Notes: a model not told the origin generated them from the letters alone. Positions 47,870 to 61,162 are shown, counted from the first letter of the stretch. The stretch: DNA of 64,000 nucleotides from Branchiostoma floridae (GCF_000003815.2 NC_049986.1:10528369-10592368); one strand, 5' to 3'. Made by a program: numbers and translations.

Positions 47870-48095
47870 AAATAGAACTATTAGGAAACTAGTCTGAATA
47901 TTAGGCAATTGATATAACACCGTGAGGCTGTTACAATAGCACAGAAATGCCATAGGAAGACTATAAAACTTATCAATCACATAGAAGGTTGTTTTAGATA
48001 CAAGGAAACTAGACTAAATATTCCATAGGCTACGCCAGTACTAAAGCGCCATGAGGCTATATTGCAATAGTGCAGAAATGTCATAGGAAGACTGC
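47870..48095. repeat. ~120-bp tandem duplication, 2 copies
   Basis: GGAAACTAGTCTGAATATT at 47884 and GGAAACTAGACTAAATATT at 48004 are 120 bases apart. Both are followed by a GCG/CCG-TGAGGCT, CAATAG, CAGAAATG and CATAGGAAGACT series. Confidence 0.85.
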
Positions 48096-51000
48096 CCTAA
48101 AGAATACAAATGCGACACAAAAGTAACCTGGCTAGATTCAAATGTCAAAATAAGAGTGCCAGTGAGTCTGGCCGCTGGAGATCCAGTTGTACTTAAGCTG
48201 CTGAGGCATACGTAAATGTCAGACCAAGTCAGGTAGGGACGTGACATCAACAGTAATGCGTGGAGTTCGTAGTCAGAAATGGTAAGACCCTAAGCGTCAG
48301 CAAAGAAACCTTCATACACGTTTCCACAAAGAAATGCAAAGGGGGGAAAATAAGGAGTAGTCAGAATTTATCAGGTATGTAACTCGAAGGATAATCTAAT
48401 TGTATGAAATTATTATACCCAGATTTTTTCTAGAATTGACAGTAATCAAAATCATTTTTAAGTAACTGCTTAAACCATTTTACAAAAAACTGACGCAGAA
48501 AATGTTGAAGTATTTGCAGCGGGAAAAGTCACTTGATTTAACCATGATATATCTATGGCAAGCGCTTTGATACAACAGATAACAAATAAATATGAAAACG
48601 AAAACCAATACACAAAAACACAGACAAGCATCCCGCTTTTGCGATTAGCAAAACCGACCAAGTTGTCTGGCTCGACCTAACCTTAAAGTGTTTTACAAAA
48701 ATAAATACACAACAGGAGATATATTATTTTGACTTCCAAGATTGCAATAACATTGCTATATCTTCATGATGAAAATATTCTCTTCGGTAATATGAAACCA
48801 GTGTTCTCATTATACAGTCTCCATTGATTTGTGTTTGGGTTGTATCCAACTTTTCTTCATGCTTCCAACACAAATCCTTGAACTCAAGTACTCAACCAAA
48901 ATTGTCTTGGGGAATAACCTCTAGCCATCAAAGCGTACATGATAAGTCTTCTCCGAAAATGAAAGTAAGAAATGATAGTACTGTCTTGGACATTTGCCCA
49001 ACATACTGTCTCTACGTCAACTATGAAATATTCTCGGAAATAAAGCATAGCATTTCCCAGGTTTGGCTTAGAGCAAAACAGCTCATTTCTTTTGAAGAGT
49101 GAACTTTTACCTAGCCTACTTTGCAGACTTCAAGCGGAGAGGGGGGGGGGTGCACTTTAAAGGCGGAGCAAATTCCTTCCCTCGGCAAACTTCCTACCTT
49201 GGTAAACTCTTTTACTCGGCAAAGTCCCTTTGCCGACATAAGCACACACCAACAACCCCAACCCCCAAAGCTCCACTCCAAGTCTGCAACGGAGGCTAAC
49301 TTTTACCTGCAAAAAGTTATCGGGAAATCAAACGTTCGTTACTGTTTGAATTGGTTAAAATGATACAAAAAGGGTCACCGAAGACTGACAGGAAGTGAAT
49401 TTATATTCGAATGCAAAATAGCTCACCACAGGCTTATTCAGGCATCCACGGGACGTTGGGAGCAAAGTAAGGAAGTTAGGCCAATGATCCAAGAAATGTT
49501 CCGGAAAGGTTATATGTCAGATCCCGTCTACAAGCTTTACGTAAAATATGTTTCTGCATATGTGTCTATACCGCCGGTATAACCGACCTTAGGCGTAAGA
49601 CAGCAGCTTTGCGGGCATGCGACATGGCTATACATGTATGGGAGTCTGAGGGAAAGGGATGGAAAGAACAACATTGAAATTCACAATAATGAATAAGATT
49701 CACAACGACTTTAAATATTTCACATGACTTAAGGTCTTCTTGAATGAAAGAAACTTTCAACTCAGTTTTATCCCAACAATGTGCTACTTTGGTTAGATGA
49801 CATGCAGTCATTCTTCTTTTCTGGTCTAAAATATCTCCACTCTTCTGTATTCTGCAATCAATTTATGTATTTCTAATTTCGCCACAACAATTGTACGTTC
49901 ATATACACTTTTTCAACGGCTTTATTCAAACGTATAAAAACGTATATGCCAGAAAAGAAGGGCAAGGGGGCATATACAATATGGCATAGCAATAGATTTC
50001 AAATGTCAAAACGATTCTCCTTATAAAATCCTCAGTTTCGTATCCTCAATTATCGAATGTTCTGACAAAGTAATACGACCTTATATCGAAGACAACCATA
50101 TAATCCACCCCAAGACAATTGGAGATTACAATTTAATTTCGACAGGCAAAAGGCCCTAAGCCCTTATATTCTATGCATACTTTACAACAAGGGCGCTGAA
50201 GCATTCTAATTGGTTTTTCAGGACGACTCACTAATAGCCGAACAAAAAAAAGAAGATATCGGCGCTCAGTACATAAAAATGATATTAACAATAAAACGTT
50301 CATCATCATCGTTAAAATGTATCTATGTGAGAAGGGTGTAAGTATTTTAACGTTGCGTGAAATTAAAAGGAATTGTGTTACGTTAACTTTGATCTCTTAA
50401 AGTTATCAATTTGGTCTTTAAGGTAAAAGCTTTGGTCAAAATGACTCCACAATCATGGTTGGTCAGGAACGTGGGCATCGGGACATAAAATGACACAAAT
50501 TGAGATAGAATTTCTGCAGACGACGGCATATACCTTCACGCAATTTTTTTCGCAACGTTGCGGAAATGCACAGAAAGCGCCGGATATAACCTTTGGGACT
50601 GCTGATTGGTCGACAGTTTCAATTTAAAAGCCGTGTCGGTTGGTTACTTTATTGCGTTAACCTTTAACCCAATCAGAGCTGATATTGCTAAATGAAGACA
50701 AATGACACACGGGTCACAAGATTAAAAGTCACGAAACAAATTGTTTAAGATTAAAAAGATTGTCTAACTCCTAATTATCTTTCTGGCCAGAGCTGTATGT
50801 TGTGTAAACCTGTCATTGCCTCGTTTGCGACTGATTATCTATGGCACAGCTGTAGTTCAAGCTGATTGTGAACATCCAATTTCCGTTCGTTTTTCGAAAT
50901 ATGTAGAATCTTTTTTAAATGGTGTAGAAAGCTTTTATCATCATCATTAGTAACATCGCCATTATATCATAATTACCACCTCCACAATCATCTATTGTTG

Positions 51001-54000
51001 TGATGATAATGGTAACAGAGAATCTCAAGCTTCCATTGTCATGATTGTCCAAATAATTAAGAGTGACTGAGCCAGTTTATTAGATTATTGAACAGGAATG
51101 TTGAACAATGACTTAACACACAGAGTATGGCATCCGGACAAATAATTCATCTTTCTTATTTCACACCTTCGTCTTTGACGTTGCAATTGACTTTTATCAA
51201 ACAATAATATTGACTTTTATTATACAATAATATGACCCGTTTCTGTATATTTTTAAATTTACGTGCGTAAGTACACTCTCTGTTGTGTTTGGAGAACCTT
51301 ACTTAATTTATATGAATCCCTAACTAAGTTTTGCGTAGGTCAGATTGATAAAAAAGGGCCCAGTGGGTAGTTTACGTACATTTTCTTTGCCCGACGTAGC
51401 CCCGCGGGACCCTATGCGCATTGCGCTTACCGGATAATTTTCGGTCACGGCCAGGCCCTGGGATTCTTTAAGTTAAGATTAACCCGAGGCAGCAAATATA
51501 ACGTGACATAATCGTTAAAACACCAAGATGTACTTCAGTGGTATCCAGGAGGCCTCCAGGACGAATTTGTTGCTCCGGAGCCCGGCCGGGGCTAGTCTGC
51601 ATCCCGCCGGGGACCCGCCGCAATTATGACCATTGCATTACCACGTTGTTAGAACAGTTACTGCTATACACGGCCTATGGGTGCTATCACGCATCAACCA
51701 TGGCATTCACGAAGGTTCTTTCATTTACTTCCACTCGTAAGTCCATGATTAAGGGACCTCCATAAACGTCTTAGGGTATTTGCGTTGATTGCAGTCTAGC
51801 CCTAGTTCGTATGCTTGATGGCCCAAAGCGAGATGATCAAGTGTTTTATAGTATCGTCTAATTTATTAACTCTTCTAGGCAGTTATGTTCACAAAGAGGT
51901 TGATTCATTCGGTAACAACAGTAGAGATCACCTGCAATCGGAGCATGCCAAGAAAAGGAAGAGTTAGTTGTATTTCTTCGGGGCAAAGTCACCCTTTTAA
52001 TAAATCAGGGTAACACAAGATAAAGGAGCCTCTATGTCGCATAGATAATGACAAAGAAATAACCGCCTTTCATGAGTTTAACAGATAATGCCCGGAGGAT
52101 TCCGAGCCTGTTGTGTAGAGATAACTACACGTTCAATACCATATCAGTACTCATAAGTTTTTGTTGTATAGCCCTTTGGTCCATGGCGTAACCTTTGAGA
52201 ATAACAAATGGAAAAACCATGAATGTAAAAGGCTTTGTCAAACAATTACCGACTCCCTTGTAGTACTGATTGAAAATTATCATCAAAAACGGGTAAGTTT
52301 GACTGACATTCCGTGGGCCTTAAAGGATATGGATTATTTCAAATCTAAAACTTCAGCAAATAGCGTGTTCTTTACATCACGCTGCCCAGACACTTTTGAT
52401 AGACGTAAAAAATCTTACCATGAAAAAAAGATTAGAACTTCAAGTAAGTAAGCAAGTTAGATAAAAGACGTTGAGGTCCCGTGTTCAAGATGAGGAACAC
52501 ATTGAGCACTTTAAAGAAACTAGCAAACTTTTCCAAAGGAGTAGGGGTCCTTCCCGATGTGAGTGGATTAAATAAGAATGCATATCATACGAAGCTTGCG
52601 CACTGTGTTGAGAACAAACCTGGTGTGCTACGCGTCATAATGCAGTATATATGGTATGTAATACAAACCAACAAGTTCAGCAGCTTTAACACTGGCAGAT
52701 AACCAAGATATATCAAAATACGTTTTCAACACGTTATCTATTTCGGCAATAGGATGCATTTCCAGTGATTTATTTTCAGTGATTATATCAATCTGCTTGA
52801 ACAATATTGCATCAACAGGACATAAGGTCAAATAAATTTAGATAGAGAACGGCTTTAGTCCATAAAACAATCATAAATACATGGTTTTAGCACTAGGGTC
52901 AAATTGCAGATGTAAAGTAGACACTGATAAAACCACCTATGTAAGGGTTTATGAATTTTTGAGCTTTTTGCTATGTGACTAGGCCTCCGTGGGCATAGCC
53001 GTATATTTACAATGGCTGATTTTGCAACTTTGGGTAGTGGTCTTTTCGTCTTCCATAAAGGATGTAAGATTACTCAAATGGCGGAAAGAACTGTAGTCAA
53101 TGTACAAATAACCCAGTATGATTCACAATGTTTACCATCCTTGTCCAAAGATACAATAATTGTGTCTATAACCCGATATTTCTGTATAGTTTTAATGTGG
53201 ACTCCAGGAAGACTAGTGTATTTCACTAATGGAGATCTAAATAAACCAAACCAAACATACATTCAATTTGTAAATCGTAGAATTTGACTGCGTATGAACT
53301 CTTCAAATTTACAATTGTAAATATGATATCTTGTTAAAATTTCTCTTTTACAATGCCCCTGTTGTGTATAATACTGTTATTCAATGTTTTCCCTGTGTTT
53401 GCTATCATCAGCTCATATTAGCTACATGGAAAAGTTCATATTATCATTATTGTGGGATGTAAATTATAATGTTGATTGGTACATAAAATATATACTGTCT
53501 ACGTACTTCCATTATTTTCCTGGTTGTAGAGACGTATTTTTCAAGCTTGGGAATCGGCCTAAACGTGTTCCCAAACAGACTTGGTTACCAGAGAGTTATC
53601 CATCAAAGGTGTCATTCAACAGATGTTAGTTACTCCCACTGTATTTCTAACTCCCCACGCCGAACATTTTGTGTCATAATACATGTGACGGTATGACAGT
53701 GATGTTGCACCCTTGCTATTTTCGAAAGTGTTAGCACCCATTAGGGCATAACATGGGGGAACATTGTCACCAAGTGCGTATCTTTACCAGACCTGGTGTC
53801 AGGTACAGTAACATGGGTGTGATGTGACCCTGCGCTTTATATCCGACATGCGCCAAGTCAAACAAATTGGACTGAATAAAGAAACGTCAAAAGTGGTAAG
53901 ACCAGTGGCTTTGTGGGGGCACGCGTCAAGTATGGGTCAGTTAACGGAGACGACCTGGTCTTTATCACAACTCAGGCAGCAATCACTCATCAACAGGACA

Positions 54001-54182
54001 ATGTCATGCCGTCTATTCCTTCGTCAAATATCGTTGACTGGATAGTAAAGGCCATATATAGTGAAGCTGTCCGCTGCATGGCTGCGTTTTCAAAGCACAA
54101 GGAAATTTCAATCTCAATGGAGGTGAGAAAATTTTGTGTTGATTGACTGAAAAACTTTAAGACAGAACGAATCTTTCACTTT
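48096..54182. other. Non-coding stretch with G+C-rich patches
   Basis: 49141-49150 is a G run. 51530-51620 is G+C-rich and holds a GGAGGCCTCC palindrome. 50560-50880 is single-copy, with two inverted CCAAT boxes and TAATTATC, and is a possible regulatory block. Open frames of 60-96 codons show no recognisable domain. Confidence 0.4.
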
Positions 54183-54572
54183 TTAACCCTCAAACCATCG
54201 TACATTTTTTGTGACGTAGATTACCGTATGGGGTCAAAACTGACCCCATAACGTTTTGTACAAATACAGTTTTTGTTGTGACTCTTTTTGTGATTTGTAT
54301 ATATGTATAGCTTCATTAATCTATGTGGGACAGCTTGACATGATTAGGTGAGAATAATTCTACATCATTATCATAATTTATGCAAAAGATCATGAGGACC
54401 GCATTTTGCACTAACGCTACTGAGACTGGGAAAGTTTTTTTTATGCCTGCACCAACTTCAAAGTCACATAGCCGCTAAACAGCTTATGCTAGAGCCACAA
54501 ATCTTGGTCACTTTTGATAAAATTTTAATAGCAATCAATGTAAGTGAATAAAAAAAGTTCATCATTTTTCAT

Positions 54573-54586
54573 GTTGCCATGGCAAC
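54573..54586. promoter_or_regulatory. Perfect palindromic X-box (RFX-type site) in the piggyBac-like element
   Basis: GTTGCCATGGCAAC is the full palindromic consensus for RFX-family factors. Whether it is bound is unknown. Confidence 0.5.
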
Positions 54587-54741
54587 GGAATTCTGACAGG
54601 CATATTTATTACGCAATTTTCTAATTTTGGCTGAAACATTCAAGTTTTAAGGTTTTCTTGGCAAAACACACTTGTTCATGACATCTTATACAATTCAACG
54701 TAAATTTCATGATTCAATATTCATAATTTATGCTAATTTGA

Positions 54742-54809
54742 TGACGTCACCTGTCAAAATCCAAGATGGCGGCCAATTTTAGCTAAATGACGCCATGGCG
54801 TCGTCATTT
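54742..54809. promoter_or_regulatory. CRE, YY1-like site and palindrome in the piggyBac-like element
   Basis: TGACGTCA (54742-54749) is a perfect CRE. AAGATGGCGGC (54763-54773) matches the YY1 core. GACGCCATGGCGTC (54789-54802) is an exact 14-bp palindrome within a longer AAATGACG...CGTCATTT inverted repeat. These are sequence matches only. Confidence 0.4.
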
Positions 54810-55148
54810 AACATGATAGTGACACAAAAGTTGTTACTATAATTTCGTTGCACATGTACATCATAATCTAAAAATTTCGTGATCATACAATTAGTAGTTT
54901 TGGCGTGGGTCTCAAAAGTTTGTTTAAAAAAATGCTGGGGTCATTTTTGACCCCACTGGACCATACATAAACTTTCTATGATAACTTAATCAACAATGAG
55001 CCAATCTCGGTAACAACGTATGAGAAGTTATAAGACATATGTACAAACAAACTCATGAGAGGAAATTCGTTTTCAACCAGAAATGTCATAATGGCACATA
55101 TTAATATACGTCTGGGGTCAGTTTTGACCCCATACGGTGGTTTGAGGG

Positions 55149-56112
55149 TTAAATTATACCGTTACACTGCGCATCATGACCAAAATTTGAAATCATTTGG
55201 GCCAATCGAAAGTCACCCGCGATCACCATAAGGAGTGTGTGTGTTTGTGTGAAGAGTGGGTCCGGAAGGGGGTCATGATATTCCTATTAATCGTAACATG
55301 GTTGTAAATGTTCTGCCTATCAATTTTTCTATCTTTCATGTTAACGATACCTGTCAGCATTGTTTTGGAAATCAAGGTGTATTTCTCATCGTGCACAAGC
55401 CAACTAGACTATGGGTCAAAACATGATACACGTATATTCGGCTTCAACTATTTGCATTATTTGCGTGTCGACGTTTGTCTACCATCCAAATCCATTCATG
55501 CCCTCGAACATCACATTAAGAAAAACAATCCTTCTTCCACTCTCAAAAAGACATTGCAACGTCAAGATGGATTTCGTTACTATTCTTTATTACTTTTATT
55601 TCTTTGGGCTCTAACCAACATCTAAAATTATCCCGTTTTGGTAATAATATAGGAGATAAAACAAGGAGAAATATATATCAGTTCATCCCCGATTCATCTT
55701 TAGGATTCTATGTCTTTACAATGCTCCCTACAGCGACCAAGCGGTTACTATTTCTAAGCTATAACAAAGGTACGCCGTCAAAATTCATAATTTATCAACA
55801 TACTGACCACGAACCATAACTTTTACATGATGAAAGTATCGACGTACACTTGCCATGATTGTCCAAATTGCTTCATTTATGATTGCGCGCCGGGGGTTTG
55901 CAAATTGAGGCGGGTTAAATCAACACTCCATCTGCGGATTGAAGCCTGGGGGGAGAGGCGGCTCCACGCATCGTCGCGTGATCCCACGACTCAAATCTCC
56001 GGGATACAGAGGGAATGTGAAAGTAGCTTTGGTTCATTGGGTTATGTGATGCCCATATGTAGGGACTATACGTCTATCTGTCAAGATTTTACCGTCGTCA
56101 TATCTGTATAAA
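55149..56112. other. Non-coding stretch
   Basis: No gene recognised; 55860-56000 is G+C-richer. Confidence 0.45.
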
Positions 56113-56500
56113 TTTGTGTTTGTGTGGACATGTGTATTTGTTTTTGAAGTTGTTTTTGTGTGTGTGCATGTGTTGAGTGCTCCAATTCTGCTGTGTGTAT
56201 TTGTGTAAATTCCTCTCTCTCTCTGTCTGCGTGTGTGCGTGTGCATGTGTTTGTGTCTGTGTGTATGTCTATTCTCTCCAATCAGTCTTTAGCTCCCCCT
56301 CTCTCTCTGTGTTTGTCTCTGTATGTGTGTGTGTCTGTGTTTTGTGTGTGTGTGCGTGCATGTGTGTGCGTCTAAGGGTATGTCCATTCTTCAAATCTGT
56401 GTGCGTGTGTGTGTGCGTGCATGCGTGTGCGTCTAAGGGTATGTCCATTCTTCAAGTCTGTGTGCGTGTGTGTGTGCGCGCATGTGTGTGTGTGTGTGTG
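56113..56500. repeat. TG-rich microsatellite containing a 61-bp tandem duplication
   Basis: Interrupted TGTG runs with CTCTCTC segments. The phrase GTCTAAGGGTATGTCCATTC recurs 61 bases apart (56370 and 56431), followed by TTCAARTCTGTGTGCG. Cys/Val-rich frames over it are artefacts. Confidence 0.9.
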
Positions 56501-56884
56501 ATCATTTTTTTTACTGCCGTTGGTTTTGTTAGCTCTACTGGGCTGAGTTTAGTTGTATCTCGTTTAGATGAACACTATACTTTCTTCCAGAAGGGCTAAT
56601 CGCAAAATGATGTGAAGAAATAGCTTTGTTGGGGGTGATGGGAAAGGATTGTAGCGTTAAATTAGCTGACAATACCCACGTGAGTTATTGTTGCACGTTA
56701 CATTAACAGAAACCAAGACAAACGCAGCCATTCTACCCTGATGTATATAATAGTGTAACAGTGGTAGGAAACGTCGATACCAGGGGACCCAGGTCAAAGC
56801 CTTGGCGCACGAGTTTTGCATATGCTAATATATCAAGTCTATAAGGAATATCGCTGTAGGCAAGCATGCAGATGTCTTGGTCAA

Positions 56885-56922
56885 GCTATCTATCTATCTA
56901 TCTATATATATATATATATCTG
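56885..56922. repeat. (CTAT)n/(TA)n microsatellite
   Basis: About four CTAT units followed by about nine TA dinucleotides. Confidence 0.9.
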
Positions 56923-59683
56923 TATCATTTGCAAAGATGGAAGGCTGCCTGCTATCTGCATCTATAAAGCTGGTGACAAATAAGCTTCGAAAACAGTCTG
57001 TCTGGTAGCAGCTGGTAAAATTACAACGGATAACCTGTCAACCCTACACTTTGTACATGTAGCTGCAATCGTGGTTTAAAACAATCTAATTTGGACTTAT
57101 CGAATTTTCAGGAAAAAAAACAACACTCTTAAACAACGATAAGCTAAACATGTCCCGTTTGCTTTCCCACGCATCCGTTAACTTGCAAGGTGATTTGTTT
57201 AAAACTACCAGACTGGAATACCTGTCGAATGTTACTTATTACTTTGAATACAGAGCGTGCCACTTCCGTGGCTTCTTGGACACTTTAATCTTCTCCATTC
57301 TACTTCTCACTCGGTACAATGGAAGATGAGTGTCCTATGGTGACCCGTGAAGAAATTACAGCAACCCATCAAGTGCCAGCTGACAACTTGAAAAATGCAC
57401 CCGTCTTTCGCGTCTGAAAAGTGTGCAAAAGAAAAGGTGCACATGTAGGAAGAGGGGGTGGGGATCTCATAGTCAAGATAATTACCTTATTCCTCACGCG
57501 CGACGAAAGGAACAAATCATCTTCTAAGATGTAATAGGAATAAAGGCTTGAGATCATATCAATGTAAGTGGATACATGTGGAGAATCGGGTATTCTTTGA
57601 GCCACGTCTCTTAACTATGCCTTTTCATCGAACGCTGCAGCTCAAGTGCCATTGCGTGATGGTGCAAGCCTGGGCAATGGCACTGCTGTCGTCATCACAG
57701 CCATTGAAGCTATTGGACTTATCAAGATCTATAGGAGTGTATAAGTCGTCTGAGGCCTATATGGATTTATAGGGTTAATCCTCTAAGTCATCGCTAATGG
57801 AGTTGTTAGTTCCCAGCCCGACACCTGTGGTCCAATCCTGCACCTCTCCCTTTTCTTTCTGTTACCAGGTCTCGTCAGCCAAATGAAAGAACAGTTGGCG
57901 TCTACCGATTTGTCAATTTGGCAATCACAGAGTGGAACCCTTACGTAATTATATTTTCAGGCAGCGAAGCATGCTCTGCCACATTTTGGCAGCGTGATTG
58001 GAGAGGGGATTTTTGTCGCACGGGAAGTCGACACGAGTTTCACATTAGAGCTCCCTTCCGGCTTAGCTGTAGATGTCGCGGAAAGAACGGCACTTTTCCG
58101 TTAACAACACCGGCAAGTACAGCGAGCCGGTTCCCCTTGTGGATCGCCGATGTACAGCCACGTTAACACGTCATGGAGAGAGTGCGCCGCAAATTCCATG
58201 CAAGGCGGTACATTTGCCATAGGGAACGGAAGACAGACAAGAGAATATCCTTAAGTATGCTGCTTAAAACATCATGGTTTTCATCCTAGATGTGACTCTT
58301 TCAGGCCTGTCTTCCACGTTCGTTAGCCAGTACTCTTAACAATTCTCACGTTTGGACGAATTTGACGGGAAAATAATCTAAAGAAAGGGTTGTCTGAATC
58401 AAATATCTTGACATGGGGTAGCTATATTATGGAAATATGGATCTCAGGATATCCCAATTGAAGACCACAACGTTGTGGAAGGAAACCATGCATTGCCGTT
58501 CTGCATCTAAACGCACCAGACAGTATACGTACTCAAAAGGACGAAACTCGCCATTACCTTACGCAGTGGGCTTAACGGTAAAAAGGAAAACTCAGTCTCG
58601 TTATAAACGACTTCCTTCACTCACCTTAATCTTGGCACTCTCGCGGCAACCGTCGCCTTGTCTGAGACGCTTTTGTCCGCGACGGCGAGCCGAGCTTTGT
58701 AGGGCAGTTTGCGCAATTGTTAGCACTATCGGCCTTCATCACAACAAGGCCTATCGATTGCAAAACGTCGTAGATCAAAAGGCTGCTCTCGGCTTGTCAG
58801 AATCGATCTGATCGGGGTAGGTGCCCCCTAACACCGAGGTCCGCATACAAATCCACCGGTAGCCCCCCGTAGCTAGGATTGCGTCCTTCTCAACAAGATC
58901 TACGACTGTTGAAACTTGGCTGCAGAGCATCAAAATGAGACTGAGAGAGAGAGAGAGAGAGAAAGCACCCCACCCGGAGACTCCTTCGAGAACTCTTAAT
59001 GGTGTTGGCGCGCAGGCTCCGAGTCGAATTATTACATTACTGGGACGTGGTCTACACGGGTTGTACCTTCCAGGGTTTTGAGAAAGAGGCCGCCTCATTA
59101 TATGAGCCTAATGGATATCTGCTGTATGCCAGAATTAATCGCAGTATTGACGTCTTGCCAAAATGTAATCCAGTCAAATGAAACTTGGGTCTTCCTTCCA
59201 ACCACACTTGGATTTCTACCCCCGCAAAAACACGACATTCTATACACTAAAGGGGAATAGCATGGGGAAAGTAGAGATCATGTGATCTCTCTTCCTAAGT
59301 TCCGTCACAACGACTGTCTGGCGTCCATTTGATTTTATCATACTGCCGAGACAAACGACTGCTTAATGACTTCATAATTAATTCCCAGTAAGAACAGAAA
59401 GATAATGCTTTGAAAGGCGTTGGTCCTGGATTTGTTATCAACAGGAAAACAGTACGGCTACGACATCAATTCAGTGGTTTTGCCTGATAGCACAATGTTA
59501 TTATTGCTATTTTATCAGCAAATTGAATAGCACCATACGCATGCATGTACATGTGCATTTAGAATGTATGTAGAACCTCATGTGTGTTGGTAAATGGCAA
59601 TTTTGATGAAAAATAAATAAAAAAGAACCTAATTGGAACTTAGCCAGCCTTATTCACGGATCTGACTCGTCCCCTGGCACTCT
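56923..59683. other. Non-coding stretch
   Basis: Contains a 10-bp perfect inverted repeat (GTGCCATTGC / GCAATGGCAC, 57646-57683) and a (GA)n run at 58945-58966. A 47-codon open segment at 57961-58101 follows an acceptor-like ATATTTTCAG, but I could not match it to a family. A 124-codon frame at 58437-58811 shows no domain. Confidence 0.4.
58945..58966. repeat. (GA)n microsatellite
   Basis: About ten consecutive GA dinucleotides. Confidence 0.9.
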
Positions 59684-59909
59684 CGGGACGTGACGTTAGA
59701 GTCACGTGACTACAGCAACGGGTCGTAAGTGCCAAATAACCTCACCCCGCCCCCCATAACCCCGTCCCTGTCGGTTTTGAAGGATCCAGGAGCGGTTTGA
59801 AGTATTCATTTAAACTAACCGTTTGACATTTAACAGAGATGGTGGCGACCAGGTTCCTTTGTTCTTGTAACCCAATGCTGCAGCCACGTGGTTACAACGT
59901 CACGTCCCG
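59684..59909. mobile_element. 226-bp MITE-like element with an E-box in each arm
   Basis: 59684-59722 and the reverse complement of 59871-59909 match at 31 of 39 positions, the first 14 (CGGGACGTGACGTT) exactly. The left arm contains GTCACGTGAC (59701-59710) and the right arm CCACGTGG (59884-59891) at the mirror position. A CCCCGCCCCCC GC-box-like run lies inside. No coding capacity; target duplication not clear. Confidence 0.65.
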
Positions 59910-60999
59910 AAAGAAGAAGTAGACGGTGTCATGTTTGCCAGAAAACTTGATAAATCCTAATTTCCAAAGTAAGTATTTTATCGTAAAGTAAAACATTTTT
60001 CCATGTAAATCTACTTGTGGAGACATTTGAACATTTATCTAAAATAAAGGAAAAACTAGAATACAAATTATTGTCCTACACCAAGGGGATATCCTTTCTT
60101 CACGCAATGCCACCTTATTGTAAGATGACTTTACATTTTGCTTTAATGGAAATTTTATTGCCAAGGTATTCGTAGATTTGTATAGACTACATAAACAATC
60201 TAACTGTACTTTACATTTTGTACATCAATGATATTTTTCTGATGATTATGTAAGCATTCCATCTTCCTGGAAATGCTCTCTCCTTAGCACTTAGAGACGT
60301 TTTATCTGTCTGGACCTTTCCTAGGCGTAAATCTTTTCATCCCCAGAGATGAACTACAAGCTTTAATGTTCACGTCTACGCGAGTATTTTTCCACGGGAA
60401 AGACGTGAGGAACTCATTGTCAGCTAGAAAATCCCGTCCTGTAGGCAAGATGGATTACTTGTGTGATCCTTCTGTAATACACTCAATCTATCACCTTACC
60501 AGACAGTCTTTTGACAGATACCGTCTCAACAAGTGTTAGTATGGTCGCCATTGCTAGTGCACCCTTAGCGTAAGTGGCAATTCACCTTTCTCTCTCGGCG
60601 GCCATGAGAGATCTAAAACGAGTTTAATGAGGCAAACAAATAAATGACTGTCCATCATAATTAGCAATTCAACCAATGATAGCCTGGAAATTCGACCAAT
60701 AAGGGAATGGATGTATGTCCGTCAAATATTTGCATTATTATGTTTTTTTTCATCTCTTCAGTGACTATGAACTCAGTCTACGCTTCTAAATTGCTACATC
60801 TTTCGATGCACAACACTACTTAAAGTATTTATTATTTGATCTTATATCTTGATAATGTTTGTGGTTTGGGAGAAAACTACACGAGAGATATGGTTTTAGT
60901 AATAAGTTCTGTCAGTTTGCCTCATTGCCCTTGTATTCTATCTATCATGACTGCCACGAGAGAAAAGTACATGGCGACTCTTTGAAACATTAAGCTCGT
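59910..60999. other. Non-coding stretch
   Basis: Has a donor-like AAA/GTAAGT near 59968 but no supporting exon. No gene recognised. Confidence 0.45.
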
Positions 61000-61162
61000 T
61001 AACGCATGCGCATCGACAGGAATTGTGGGTAAAGCGTCAACGATTGAGGGAACTGAAGTGTGAGCAAACCTGGATATCGACACAATGGTTCCTGATCATT
61101 GTTAAAAAAGAGGCCTTAGCTTTTGACATTTACCCCAAATTCTTGTTGCTGCACATGCGCAG
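61000..61162. mobile_element. Family A MITE-like element, copy 2
   Basis: Arms at 61000-61031 and 61131-61162 are imperfect inverted repeats. They share the arm pattern of the element at 4128-4324: CGCATGCGC, then GACAGGAATT-like, then TGGGTA; the other end reads TACCCCAAATTCTTGT and then GCACATGCGC. The interiors are only partly alignable. It is non-coding, with no convincing target-site duplication. Confidence 0.55.

Larger units (their letters stand above)
54187..55148. mobile_element. piggyBac-like non-autonomous element, 962 bp, TTAA-flanked
   Basis: The ends are CCCTCAAACC... and its inverse, directly bounded by TTAA (54183-54186 and 55149-55152). A CCCT start and TTAA target match the piggyBac superfamily. 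The inverted repeats continue into CGTATGGGGTCAAAACTGAC, with about 28 extra bases in the left arm. Three hairpins with the same 8-bp TGGGGTCA/TGACCCCA stem lie at 54229-54248, 54936-54955 and 55113-55132. No transposase frame is present. Confidence 0.85.

Noticed and set aside
56177-56599. 140-codon Cys/Val-rich protein
   Set aside because: Translation of the TG microsatellite.
57961-58104. 47-codon open segment after an acceptor-like ATATTTTCAG
   Set aside because: Plausible composition but no recognised family, no matching donor and no partner exon.
58437-58811. 124-codon plus-strand open frame
   Set aside because: Arg/Ser-rich low-complexity translation with no domain; likely chance.
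59839-59922. Short frame starting ATGGTGGCG as a possible first exon
   Set aside because: Only 27 codons, and it lies within and just past the MITE at 59684-59909, which explains the G+C-rich, promoter-like composition.
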